Positions 16,159-23,663 of a stretch of DNA of 33,058 nucleotides are shown here, in pieces. The notes beneath the pieces are model-generated. The model saw only the letters and a program-made list of their open reading frames with translations, made no database searches and was not told the origin of the DNA. Position 1 is the stretch's first letter, and each line of letters begins with the position of its first letter. This DNA comes from VRUE01 sp036276735 (lineage in GTDB: Bacteria; Actinomycetota; Thermoleophilia; Solirubrobacterales; 70-9). The position numbers and the translations under genes were made by a program. The stretch spans positions 1 to 33,058 of the forward strand of contig DASUOH010000029.1 of NCBI GenBank assembly GCA_036276735.1, in the 5' to 3' direction.

Positions 16159-17296
16159 CGGTGCAGGGACCGGTATCCACCTGACCGGCTACCCGAGCCA
16201 GCGCGGATTGGACGGTGTCGTTCGGAATCGCGTAGCCGCCGCTCGGTCCCGAGGTGGTCGAGGCGAAGACCGTCGCGAGTACGCGCCCGCCCGCGTCGAC
16301 CAGCGGCCCGCCCGAGTTGCCGCTGCGCACCGCGCCGCGCAGGAAGGTGATGCTGCGCCGGAAGGGCCCGCGGCCATAGGCGTCCTCGCTGAGCACCGTG
16401 CGCGTCTCGCCGAGCCGCGCCGGCGTCAACGTGTAGGGACCGTTTTCGGGGTATCCGAGCACGGCACCCGTCTGGCCGCGGCGCGGGCTCGGCGCCAGCT
16501 CGAGGACTGGAAGCGCGGCGCCGAGCCGCAGCAGCGCCAGGTCGTTCTCGGTGTCGTAGTGGACGGCGACCGCGTCGAGCGACGCCCCGCTCTCGGTCGT
16601 CACCGTCGTGTCGTCCTGGCCGGCGACGACATGCGCGTTGGTCACGACCAGGTTGGGCTCCGCCGCCCAGCCCGAGCCCTCTACCCCAAGCCCGCAAGCC
16701 GTGCCGAGCACCCTCACGACCGAGGAGCCGGCGCGCAGCACGTCGGGGTCGTTGGCGACCGCAGCGTTCGGCGGCGCGACCGGCGTGGTCGGACCGGCGA
16801 TAGAGGGGGCCGGGTCGATCCGGTTGAGCGCGTTGAGCAGCGGCCCGGAGGGCGGCAGCAGCTCGTTCAGGCCTCGCAGTATCGAAGAGCGTTGGACGTC
16901 GATGCGCAGCTGGCCGGCCCCGGGCGCGTGGAGGGCCACCGCCCCGAACGCCCAGGCAAGGGCGAGGGCAAGCGCCGCCACCAGCGCCGCGCCGCCGGCG
17001 CCGTCAAGGAAGTGAAGCGCCCGGCCCCGGATCAGCTGCGCCCGCATGCCCAACGCCAGCCCCTCGACGGTGACCGCGACGAGGGCACCGACGAGAAGCG
17101 CCCCCAGCACCGCAAAGAGCGGCGCGTAGGGCGATTTCGACCCCTCGCTGAGCAGCAGCGGCGCGAGGCGGCCGCCGGCGAACACCCCGGCGCCGAAACC
17201 GGCGAGGGTGAGGGCGCCGACGATCAGGCCCTGCCGCCACCCCCACAGCGCCAGCGCCAGCGTGAAGGCGACGATCGCCCAGTCGAGAACGGTCAC
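16154..17296 (-). CDS. marP: MarP-like membrane serine protease (CvpA domain plus trypsin-like domain)
   Basis: Periplasmic protease of the type that protects mycobacteria from acid and processes peptidoglycan hydrolases. About four membrane helices occupy the first 130 residues (CvpA/colicin V production fold: VLDWAIVAFTLALALWGWRQGLIVGALTLAGFGAGVF and following). The trypsin-like domain shows the full triad in context: histidine in VVTNAHVVAG, aspartate in TENDLALLRL and serine in RSGNSGGPLVD. Two cysteines flank the domain (GTACGLG and the C-terminal DTGPCTG), as in MarP. The length is 380 aa from GTG 17296. That start is chosen because the hydrophobic core begins there and a TGTATT box lies 6 nt upstream; the frame is open to a GTG at 17338, which would overlap the operator. 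It is divergent from an HxlR regulator. Confidence 0.88.
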   Translation of the reverse strand: MTVLDWAIVAFTLALALWGWRQGLIVGALTLAGFGAGVFAGGRLAPLLLSEGSKSPYAPLFAVLGALLVGALVAVTVEGLALGMRAQLIRGRALHFLDGAGGAALVAALALALAWAFGAVALHAPGAGQLRIDVQRSSILRGLNELLPPSGPLLNALNRIDPAPSIAGPTTPVAPPNAAVANDPDVLRAGSSVVRVLGTACGLGVEGSGWAAEPNLVVTNAHVVAGQDDTTVTTESGASLDAVAVHYDTENDLALLRLGAALPVLELAPSPRRGQTGAVLGYPENGPYTLTPARLGETRTVLSEDAYGRGPFRRSITFLRGAVRSGNSGGPLVDAGGRVLATVFASTTSGPSGGYAIPNDTVQSALARVAGQVDTGPCTG

Positions 17297-17337
17297 GCGC
17301 GAAATACAAGCAGGCGGGAAAGGCCGTGGGCCGACCA

Positions 17338-17352
17338 CTTACGTTCAGTAAG
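17338..17352. promoter_or_regulatory. inverted repeat operator candidate between marP-like gene and hxlR-type gene
   Basis: CTTAC (17338-17342) and GTAAG (17348-17352) are perfect inverted arms around GTTCA. The repeat lies in the 68-bp gap between the divergent GTG starts 17296 and 17365 and is a natural binding site for the adjacent HxlR regulator. Confidence 0.45.
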
Positions 17353-17364
17353 CTCGTTGGCAGG

Positions 17365-17721
17365 GTGGATGCTTCGACCAGTCAAGAGCAGCCCGCCGCG
17401 CTCACTGAAGACGAGCACGGCGCCGTCTGTCCGCACTTCCACGCCGCGATCGAGTTGATCGGCAAGCGCTGGACGGGGGCGATCGTCTTCGCCCTAACCG
17501 ACGGTCCGCTGCGTTTCGGGGCCCTGGCCAAGGCGGTCCCGGGCGTCTCGGACCGGTTGCTCTCGCGCCGGCTGCAGGAGCTGGAGGAGGAGGGGCTGGT
17601 CGAACGCGTCGTCGAATCGGGCTCGCCGGTTCGCGTCACCTATTCGCTGACGGAGGCAGGGGCGGACCTGGGACCCGCGATCGCCGAGCTCAAGTCCTGG
17701 GCGAAACGCCATAGGGCCTGA
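17365..17721 (+). CDS. HxlR-family winged-helix transcriptional regulator
   Basis: The protein is 118 aa from GTG 17365 (131 aa if the GTG at 17326 is used). The family signature is complete: a conserved cysteine in AVCPHFHAAIELIGKRWT, then FALTDGPLRFGALAKAVPGVSDRLLSRRLQELEEEGLVERVV (the recognition-helix region), and the wing SPVRVTYSLTEAGADLGPAIAELKSWA. HxlR proteins bind as dimers and often sense oxidants or electrophiles through the N-terminal cysteine. The start at 17365 leaves the CTTAC/GTAAG repeat free between the two divergent genes, so autoregulation and control of the marP-like gene are likely. Confidence 0.88.
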   Translation: MDASTSQEQPAALTEDEHGAVCPHFHAAIELIGKRWTGAIVFALTDGPLRFGALAKAVPGVSDRLLSRRLQELEEEGLVERVVESGSPVRVTYSLTEAGADLGPAIAELKSWAKRHRA

Positions 17722-17735
17722 GCGGCCCGTCAGGC
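17716..17735 (+). terminator. possible hairpin at the end of the HxlR gene
   Basis: GCCTGA (17716-17721, containing the TGA stop) and TCAGGC (17730-17735) form a 6-bp stem with an 8-nt loop. There is no U tract, so terminator activity is uncertain. Confidence 0.25.
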
Positions 17736-17755
17736 GCCGGCTCTACTCTCACCCG

Positions 17756-19030
17756 ATGGACCTGCCCGGCCCGTTTCCCGTCGGTCGCTACGCCCGCAAA
17801 CTCGAGGACGAGATGCGGCGGCGGGCGCGGGTCATGCTGATCGGCGAGGTCACCGGCCTCAGCCGCAGCAAGGCCCAGGCCTACTTCGAGCTCCGCGACG
17901 CCGAGGGCGCCGTGCCCTGCGTGATCTGGCTCAGCGATCTGGAGAAGCTCGATCTTCCGCAGGGCGGCCTCCGCGACGGCGCCGAAGTCGTCGTCGGCGG
18001 CGGGCCGAACTACTACCGCGGCAGCGCCCAGGCGTCGCCGAGCTTCGCCTTCCGCGCCACCCAGCTGCGACTGGCCGGCGAAGGGGACCTACTGGCGCGC
18101 CTCGAGGCGTTGCGCGAGCAACTGCGGACGGAGGGCCTGTTCGAGCTGCAGGGGAAGTTGGCTCGTCCCCGACTGCCGAGGACGATCGGGGTGGTCACCG
18201 CGGAGGGGGGAGCGGCGCGCCGCGACCTGGTGGCGGGGCTGCGGCGGCGCGGTTGGGCCGGCACGGTCGTCTGGGCATTCGCGCCGGTCCAGGACCGCCG
18301 CGCGGCGCCGGCGATCACTGCGGCAATCCAGGGGCTGGCGGCGCGGCCGGAGGTCGAGGCGATCGTCGTCACTCGCGGCGGCGGCAGCCTCGCCGACCTC
18401 TGGGCCTTTTGCGACGAGACGCTCTGTCGGACGGTGGCGATGCTGCGGGTGCCGGTGGTCAGCGCGATCGGGCACGAGCGCGACTCGACGCTGATCGACG
18501 ACGTCGCCGCCGTCGCCTGCTCGACCCCGACCCACGCGCCCGAAGCGGTGGTTCCGCTCGACTGCCACGCCGCCCGCGAGAGCCTCGAGCGCTGTGCCGG
18601 GGCACTCCGTCGCGCCGGTGAGGGAGCGGTCGGCGTCCGCAGCAGGCATCTGGTCGCCCTTGCACGCGGGCCGGCGCGGGCGCTGCGTCGCGAGCGGGTC
18701 GCGCTCAACCAGAAGACCCGCGAGATGCGCGCCGCCTCCGAGCGCGGCGTCGCCGAGCGGACCGCCTTCCAGCGACGCATCGCGGGCGTCGTGCTCGACC
18801 GGGCGGCACGCCGCGCCGCCGGCCCGGAAGCGAAGCGCCGCCGCGAGGCGTTGACGCGGGCCGAGGTCGCCTTCCGCGCCCATGACCCGGAGCGCACCCT
18901 GGAGCGCGGCTACGCACTCGCGGAGGACCCCGACGGCGAGCCGGTGACGAGCGCCGCCGCGGCGCGCCGCCTCGATCGAATTAGTCTGAGGTTTGCCGAT
19001 GACCGAATCGACGCCGAACCAATCGCCTGA
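17756..19030 (+). CDS. xseA: exodeoxyribonuclease VII large subunit
   Basis: Catalytic subunit of the single-strand-specific exonuclease VII. The 424 aa protein has an N-terminal OB-fold (about 1-105; VMLIGEVTGLSRSKAQAYFELRD), then the ExoVII core with TIGVVTAEGGAARRDLVAGL (143-162), TRGGGSLADLWAFCDE (206-221) and SAIGHERDSTLIDDVAA (236-252). A long helical region rich in Arg/Ala follows (270-370), and the C-terminal segment holds the usual LERGYALAEDPDG. A TACTCT box lies 6 nt before the ATG with no Shine-Dalgarno. The end overlaps xseB by 32 bp. Confidence 0.95.
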   Translation: MDLPGPFPVGRYARKLEDEMRRRARVMLIGEVTGLSRSKAQAYFELRDAEGAVPCVIWLSDLEKLDLPQGGLRDGAEVVVGGGPNYYRGSAQASPSFAFRATQLRLAGEGDLLARLEALREQLRTEGLFELQGKLARPRLPRTIGVVTAEGGAARRDLVAGLRRRGWAGTVVWAFAPVQDRRAAPAITAAIQGLAARPEVEAIVVTRGGGSLADLWAFCDETLCRTVAMLRVPVVSAIGHERDSTLIDDVAAVACSTPTHAPEAVVPLDCHAARESLERCAGALRRAGEGAVGVRSRHLVALARGPARALRRERVALNQKTREMRAASERGVAERTAFQRRIAGVVLDRAARRAAGPEAKRRREALTRAEVAFRAHDPERTLERGYALAEDPDGEPVTSAAAARRLDRISLRFADDRIDAEPIA

Positions 19031-19250
19031 CTCCTACGAGGCCGCCGTCGAGCGGCTCGAGCAGATCATCGACCGGCTCGACTCGGGCCAGGCGGGGCTG
19101 CGGGAGACGCTCGAGCTCTGCCGCGAGGGCCGCGAGCTCGTCACCTACTGCGCGGCCGAGCTCGACGCGGTCAGCGCCGGCCTCCAGGAGCTGCGACTCG
19201 ACGAGCTGGCGGCGAAGCTGGAGCAGCCCGCCGAGCCGCGGCAGTCCTGA
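18999..19250 (+). CDS. xseB: exodeoxyribonuclease VII small subunit
   Basis: The 83 aa protein shows the family pattern SYEAAVERLEQIIDRLDSGQAGLRETLELCREGRELVTYCAAEL, two long helices that pack on the XseA helical arms. ATG 18999 is chosen over the in-frame TTG 18993 because TGAGGT (18986-18991) is then 7 nt upstream. The 32-bp overlap with xseA indicates translational coupling. Confidence 0.93.
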   Translation: MTESTPNQSPDSYEAAVERLEQIIDRLDSGQAGLRETLELCREGRELVTYCAAELDAVSAGLQELRLDELAAKLEQPAEPRQS

Positions 19251-19261
19251 GAGCTTCCCCT

Positions 19262-19326
19262 TTGACGAATGGAGTACTAATCAAGGCCTGTAAGAAGTGC
19301 AATCCCTAGGACAAATTTAGTACGAT
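19262..19326 (+). promoter_or_regulatory. AT-rich promoter region with inverted repeat before the DUF4143-type ATPase
   Basis: GTACTAA (19274-19280) and TTAGTAC (19317-19323) are perfect 7-bp inverted arms 36 bp apart. A TACGAT hexamer (19321-19326) overlaps the right arm and ends 9 nt before GTG 19336. TTGACG at 19262-19267 resembles a -35 but is not well spaced for TACGAT. The stretch 19251-19335 is markedly less GC-rich than the genes around it. Confidence 0.4.
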
Positions 19327-19335
19327 CCCTTGTCC

Positions 19336-20586
19336 GTGGACGGGAAGGGGAGTCCAAGAGTCGTCGAGAGCCAGGTCAGCGACCGGCTGCGTACGCATGG
19401 CGCGGTTCTGCTTACGGGGCCCAAGGCGGCCGGCAAGACGACGACCGCACGGGGCTTTGCCGCATCAGAGGTCCGCCTCGATCAGGACCCGACGGCTCTC
19501 ATGGCGGCCCAGACGGACCCTCGCCTGGTTCTCGACGGCGAGTCTCCCCGGCTGATCGACGAGTACCAGCTCGCCACGGGAATCTGGAACGCGGTGCGCG
19601 GTCGAGTCGACGACCTACGCGGAAAGGGCCTGTTCCTGCTCGCCGGCTCCGCGACCCCCGAGGTTGACCAGGCTAGCCACAGTGGCGTCCGCAGGATCGC
19701 TCCGGTCGCATTGCGGACGATGACGTTGTTCGAGCGCCGGCTGTCGAGTGGTGCGGCCTCGCTCGGAGCACTGCTCGATGGCATTCCCGTCGCTGCGCCA
19801 TCGCCCGGTTTCGGCGTTACCCAGGCGATCGAGGCACTGGCGATCGGGGGATGGCCGGACAATCTCGAGCTTTCCGCCGCCGACGCCCTCGACGCCAATT
19901 CGGATTACCTGAAGGTGATCGTCAACACGGACGTCCGCCGCGTGGACGGTGTCAAACGCGATCCCGACGGGGTATGGCAACTGCTTGCCTCATACGCGCG
20001 CAACGTCGCCACCAACGCGACCCTTCGGACGATCGGTCGTAGCGCCGAGGAGCCCCTCGTGGAGAGCACCCTGCACGACTACTTGGCGACCCTCCGGCGC
20101 CTATTCCTGATCGAGGACCAACCGGGTTGGAAGCCGCGGCTGCGATCTCGGGTTCGTCTTGTCGCGACGCCAAAGCGCCATCTCGCCGATCCGTCGCTCG
20201 CAGTAGCGGCGCTTGGTGCGACGCCGGGTCGCCTGCTTGGGCCGGAGATCCAGCTTGCCGGGCACCTGTTCGAGTCGCAGGCCGTCCACGATCTGCGGGT
20301 CTACGCCCAGCCACACCGTGCAACCGTGCGCTACTACCGCGACAACAAGGGGTTGGAGGTGGACGCGATCGTTGAGGCCACCGATGGGCGCTGGATTGGG
20401 GTGGAGGTGAAGCTGGGGCCCAACCGGATCGACGAAGGGGCCGCAAACCTGCTCGCCCTGCGGAAGAAGCTCTCCGAGCAGGCCAACGCGGCCTGTGGAG
20501 CGCTCGTGGTCGTGGTTGCCGATAGTCCGACCTATATTCGTCCCGACGGAGTCGTAGTGACGTCTATCGCCTCGCTTGGGCCCTGA
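19336..20586 (+). CDS. AAA ATPase with C-terminal DUF4143 (PD-(D/E)XK-like) domain
   Basis: The 416 aa protein has Walker A GPKAAGKTTTA (28-38), the family motif RLDQDP (48-53), Walker B PRLIDEYQ (71-78), the sensor LLAGSATP (101-108), HSGVRRIAPVALRTMTLFE (115-133) and GGWPD (171-175), all diagnostic of the ATPase-plus-DUF4143 family. The C-terminal part contains YYRDNKGLEVDAIVEATDGRWIGVEVKLG (333-361), the DUF4143 tail that resembles a PD-(D/E)XK nuclease core (D343, E357, K359). The family is widely and patchily distributed, and its biological role is not established. GTG 19336 is favoured over TTG 19330 because of the TACGAT box; neither has a Shine-Dalgarno. It is a single-gene unit ending at a strong hairpin. 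Confidence 0.88.
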   Translation: MDGKGSPRVVESQVSDRLRTHGAVLLTGPKAAGKTTTARGFAASEVRLDQDPTALMAAQTDPRLVLDGESPRLIDEYQLATGIWNAVRGRVDDLRGKGLFLLAGSATPEVDQASHSGVRRIAPVALRTMTLFERRLSSGAASLGALLDGIPVAAPSPGFGVTQAIEALAIGGWPDNLELSAADALDANSDYLKVIVNTDVRRVDGVKRDPDGVWQLLASYARNVATNATLRTIGRSAEEPLVESTLHDYLATLRRLFLIEDQPGWKPRLRSRVRLVATPKRHLADPSLAVAALGATPGRLLGPEIQLAGHLFESQAVHDLRVYAQPHRATVRYYRDNKGLEVDAIVEATDGRWIGVEVKLGPNRIDEGAANLLALRKKLSEQANAACGALVVVVADSPTYIRPDGVVVTSIASLGP

Positions 20587-20595
20587 GGGGGGTTC

Positions 20596-20617
20596 GGGCG
20601 GGCCATCAGGCCCGCCC
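20596..20617. terminator. bidirectional hairpin terminator between convergent genes
   Basis: GGGCGGGCC (20596-20604) and GGCCCGCCC (20609-20617) form a perfect 9-bp stem with an ATCA loop. The exporter stop codon (20606-20608) lies in the loop. TTCC follows on the plus strand, and the minus strand continues GAACCCC; there are no long U tracts, as is common in GC-rich actinobacteria. Confidence 0.7.
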
Positions 20618-22753
20618 TTCCGCCGGCGCCGTGTCCCGCTCGACATCGAGACGGGGCAGGGCTCGCTCCAACCAGTTGGGGATCCACCAGTTGCGGTGAT
20701 CGAGCAGCTGCATCACCGCCGGCACCAACACCATTCGGACGACGGTCGCGTCGAGGAAGATCGCCGAGGCGAGACCGATTCCGAACAGCTTCAGGAACAC
20801 TTCCGGCGAGGCGACGAAGGCGAGGAAGACGACGACCATGATCGCCGCCGCCGCGGTTATCACCCGCGCCGTTTTCGCCAGACCGTCGGCCACCGCCTCG
20901 CGCGTCCTGCCCCCCTTCAGGTACTCCTCGCGGATCCGCGAGACGAGGAAGACCTCGTAGTCCATCGAGAGTCCGAAGAGGATCGCGAACATCATCACTG
21001 GCATGAAGGGTGCGATCGGGACTTCCGTGTCGATGCCGATCAGTTCGCCGACCGCTCCGCCCTGGGCGACCAAGGTCATCACGCCGTAGGCGGCGCTGAC
21101 CGAGAGCAGGTTCATGATCCCCGCCTTCAGCGAGATCAGCGGCGAGTGGAAGGCGACGAGCAGGAGCAGGAACGAGAGGCCGACGACGCCGAGGACGAAC
21201 AGCGGTATGCGGTCGACGATGTAGTTGCTCTGATCCTCGAGCGCGGCATTGAGGCCCCCGACCTTGGCGTCGATTCCGGTGCCGGCGAGCTCCTGCGGCA
21301 GCACGGTGTCGCGCAGGTGCTTGACGAGGTCGGTGGTCGCCTCGTCCTGCGGCGAGGTGGTCGGGGTGACCGTGAGAATCGCCGCCTGGCCGGACTCGCT
21401 GATCTGCGGCGGGGCGACGAAGTCGACCCCCTCTTCGCCGCGCAGCTGCTGCGCCAGCGAGTCGATCTCGCCTTTCGCCGAGCGGTCGGGCAGTTCGGCC
21501 GCGATGACCAGCGGGCCGTTGGCGCCGGCGCCGAAGCCCTCGCTGAGCAGGTCGTATGACTTGCGGGTCATCGTGTCGGGCGGGTCGTTGCCGGCGTCGG
21601 GGAAGCCGAGCCGCATGCCGAGCGCCGGGGCCGCCAACGCCAGCAGCAGCGCCGTCGCGGAGATTGCCGCAATCCAGGGCCGCCGCTGGACGGCGTGGCT
21701 CCAACGCGCCGCGATTGATTCCTCCGTGCCTTCGTTCTTTAGCGAACGGCCAAGCAGCGGGATGCGCAGGCGGTCGACCCGTGGTCCGAGGAAGGAGAGC
21801 AGCGCCGGCAGCAGCGTCACCGCCGCCGACATCATCACCAGCACGGTCAGCGAGGCCGAGATCGCCACCCCGTACATGTAGGGGAGGCCGGTCAGGAAGA
21901 GCCCGAGGACGGCGATCACAACGGTGCCGCCGGCGATGATCACGCTGCGGCCGGCGGTCGTTACCGCCTCGACCACCGCGTCGTGGCGGTCCTTGCCGGC
22001 GTTCATGGCCGAGCGGAAGCGGGTCAGCACGAGCAGGGCGTAGTCGATGCCGACGCCGATCCCGATCAGGCCGGCAACCGCGAGGGTCCAGTCGGGCACG
22101 TCGATGACGTTGGCCAGCAGAGCGATCAGGCCGCCTGCTGAGATGCCGAAGCCGATCAGCGCGATCGCCAGCGGCAGGCCCGCGGCGACCAGAGAGCCGA
22201 AGGCGATCAGGAGGACGACCGAGGCGGCGAGGAAGCCGATCCCCTCGGGGCTGGCGCCTTCCTGAGCACGGTAGATCGGGTCGCCCGCCAGCTCGATCTC
22301 CAGACCGCCGACGCTGTTGTCTTCAGCGGCCGAGACCAGCTTTTCGCCGTCCTCTTTGGGTACCTCCCAGCCGGGCACGGTCAGCGGCAGTGAGGTCGAG
22401 GCGATCGTCCCGTCCTCCGAGACCCGCGTCGCCGTCGCCGGCTCGACATGCTCGATTCCGTCGACCTCGGCGAGGAACGCGTCGACCCGCTGGCGCGCGG
22501 CAGGGCTCTCGGCCCCGTCCGCGTCTTCCCATACGACGAGCACTTCCTGGCCCGAGTAGCCGCCGAACTCGCGCTCGGTCAGCTCGCTCGCTGCCTTCGA
22601 CTCCGAGCTGGGGGTGTTGTAGTCGGCTTCGTACTCGCCGGCCAACGAGGAGCCGAGGCCGATGATCACGATTGCCGAAGCGATCCAGGCGAGGACCATC
22701 GGCCCGCGGTGGCGGTAGGAGAAGTCGGCGAGGCGGGCGAGACGACGGGTCAT
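20606..22753 (-). CDS. MMPL/RND-family transporter
   Basis: The 715 aa inner-membrane exporter is of the MmpL type, with two repeats of one helix, an extracytoplasmic loop and five helices. The first half has the helix-4 motif GIGVGIDYALLVLTRFR and the second GLSMDYEVFLVSRIREEY; the Asp-Tyr pairs correspond to the proton-relay residues of MmpL3-like proteins. Soluble loops occupy about residues 40-165 and 395-525. The last residues (ALPRLDVERDTAPAEGRA) are a short cytosolic tail. Start support: AAAGGA (22759-22764, minus) 5 nt before the ATG and a TATAGA -10-like box 30 nt upstream. The substrate is unknown; lipids or hydrophobic drugs are typical for the family. It is divergent from the ArsR-SRPBCC gene, which may or may not control it. 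Confidence 0.92.
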   Translation of the reverse strand: MTRRLARLADFSYRHRGPMVLAWIASAIVIIGLGSSLAGEYEADYNTPSSESKAASELTEREFGGYSGQEVLVVWEDADGAESPAARQRVDAFLAEVDGIEHVEPATATRVSEDGTIASTSLPLTVPGWEVPKEDGEKLVSAAEDNSVGGLEIELAGDPIYRAQEGASPEGIGFLAASVVLLIAFGSLVAAGLPLAIALIGFGISAGGLIALLANVIDVPDWTLAVAGLIGIGVGIDYALLVLTRFRSAMNAGKDRHDAVVEAVTTAGRSVIIAGGTVVIAVLGLFLTGLPYMYGVAISASLTVLVMMSAAVTLLPALLSFLGPRVDRLRIPLLGRSLKNEGTEESIAARWSHAVQRRPWIAAISATALLLALAAPALGMRLGFPDAGNDPPDTMTRKSYDLLSEGFGAGANGPLVIAAELPDRSAKGEIDSLAQQLRGEEGVDFVAPPQISESGQAAILTVTPTTSPQDEATTDLVKHLRDTVLPQELAGTGIDAKVGGLNAALEDQSNYIVDRIPLFVLGVVGLSFLLLLVAFHSPLISLKAGIMNLLSVSAAYGVMTLVAQGGAVGELIGIDTEVPIAPFMPVMMFAILFGLSMDYEVFLVSRIREEYLKGGRTREAVADGLAKTARVITAAAAIMVVVFLAFVASPEVFLKLFGIGLASAIFLDATVVRMVLVPAVMQLLDHRNWWIPNWLERALPRLDVERDTAPAEGRA

Positions 22754-22886
22754 GCGAGTCCTTTCGGTGGCTGGCGATCCAAATCTATAGACCGGGACCG
22801 GTTCTGAAACTCATCGCTGCGGCCAAAAACGCGGCCCCCGTTGCGACGGCTTGACAGGTTACCAAATGGTCACATATCGTTTCGGC
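22754..22886. promoter_or_regulatory. divergent promoter region: exporter and ArsR-SRPBCC gene
   Basis: Plus strand: TTGACA (22851-22856) and CATATC/TATCGT (22873-22880) form the best sigma-70-type promoter in the window, ending 6-8 nt before ATG 22887. ACC-AAAT-GGT (22861-22870) sits between the two boxes as a small inverted repeat, a likely repressor site. Minus strand: TATAGA (22784-22789) and AAAGGA (22759-22764) serve the exporter. A direct repeat CCGGT-C-CCGGT (minus strand) lies just upstream of TATAGA. Confidence 0.55.
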
Positions 22887-23663
22887 ATGGACGCGGTTTT
22901 CAAGGCGCTTGCCGACCCGACTCGTCGTGCTCTGCTCGACGCGCTATTCGAGCGCGACGGACAGAGCCTGCATGAGCTGGAAGGGAAGGCCTCGATGTCG
23001 CGCTTCGGCGTGATGAAGCACCTCAAGGTGCTGGAGGAGGCGCGGCTGGTGACGACCAAGCGACGCGGTCGCGAGAAGCTGCACTTCCTCAACCCCGTCC
23101 CGATCCGGCTCATCCACGACCGCTGGGTGAGCAAGTACGCCGCGCCATGGGCCGCGGCGCTGACCGACCTGAAGCACCGACTCGAGGAGAAGACGATGGA
23201 GAAAGTGTTCGAGATCTACATCAAGACGACGCCGGAGCGGCTCTGGGAGGCGATCGTCGACGAGGAGATGAGGGCGAGGTACACGTTCGGGGTGGGGGTC
23301 TCTTCGGACTGGGCGCCGGGCTCTCGCTACGAGGGAGTTCACAGGGCGTCCGGCACCCGTATCTCGGAGGGCGAGAACCTCGAGGTCGACCCGCCACGCC
23401 GCCTCGTGCAGAGCTTCACCGCGCTGTGGAGCGAGGACGTCAAGGCCGAAGGGACCTCGCGGGTGACCTGGGAGATCGAGCCGGTTGGGACGTCATGCCG
23501 GCTGACGGTGACCCACGACCAGCTCGCCGAGGGCGCCAACGACGAACTGTTCGGCGGCTGGCCGATGATCCTCTCCGGCCTCAAGACGCTGCTGGAGAGT
23601 GGCGATTCGCTCGACACGCCGGGGTCGCTGCGCTACGCCGGGGCCGGGAGCGACTGGTCGTAG
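22887..23663 (+). CDS. ArsR-type HTH fused to SRPBCC (AHSA1-like) domain
   Basis: The 258 aa protein has two domains. Residues 1-90 are a winged helix of the ArsR type (FKALADPTRRALLDALFERDGQSLHELEGKASMSRFGVMKHLKVLEEARLVTTKRRGREKLHFLNP) with no metal-binding cysteine pair. Residues about 104-250 are an AHSA1/SRPBCC domain (MEKVFEIYIKTTPERLWEAIVDEEMRARY, then SCRLTVTHDQLAEGANDELFGGWPMILSGLKTLLES). Such fusions are thought to be ligand-responsive repressors, with the SRPBCC cavity as sensor. ATG 22887 is chosen from the promoter spacing and domain start; the frame is open to 22851 through the -35. The last 31 bp overlap the convergent addA gene. Confidence 0.88.
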   Translation: MDAVFKALADPTRRALLDALFERDGQSLHELEGKASMSRFGVMKHLKVLEEARLVTTKRRGREKLHFLNPVPIRLIHDRWVSKYAAPWAAALTDLKHRLEEKTMEKVFEIYIKTTPERLWEAIVDEEMRARYTFGVGVSSDWAPGSRYEGVHRASGTRISEGENLEVDPPRRLVQSFTALWSEDVKAEGTSRVTWEIEPVGTSCRLTVTHDQLAEGANDELFGGWPMILSGLKTLLESGDSLDTPGSLRYAGAGSDWS

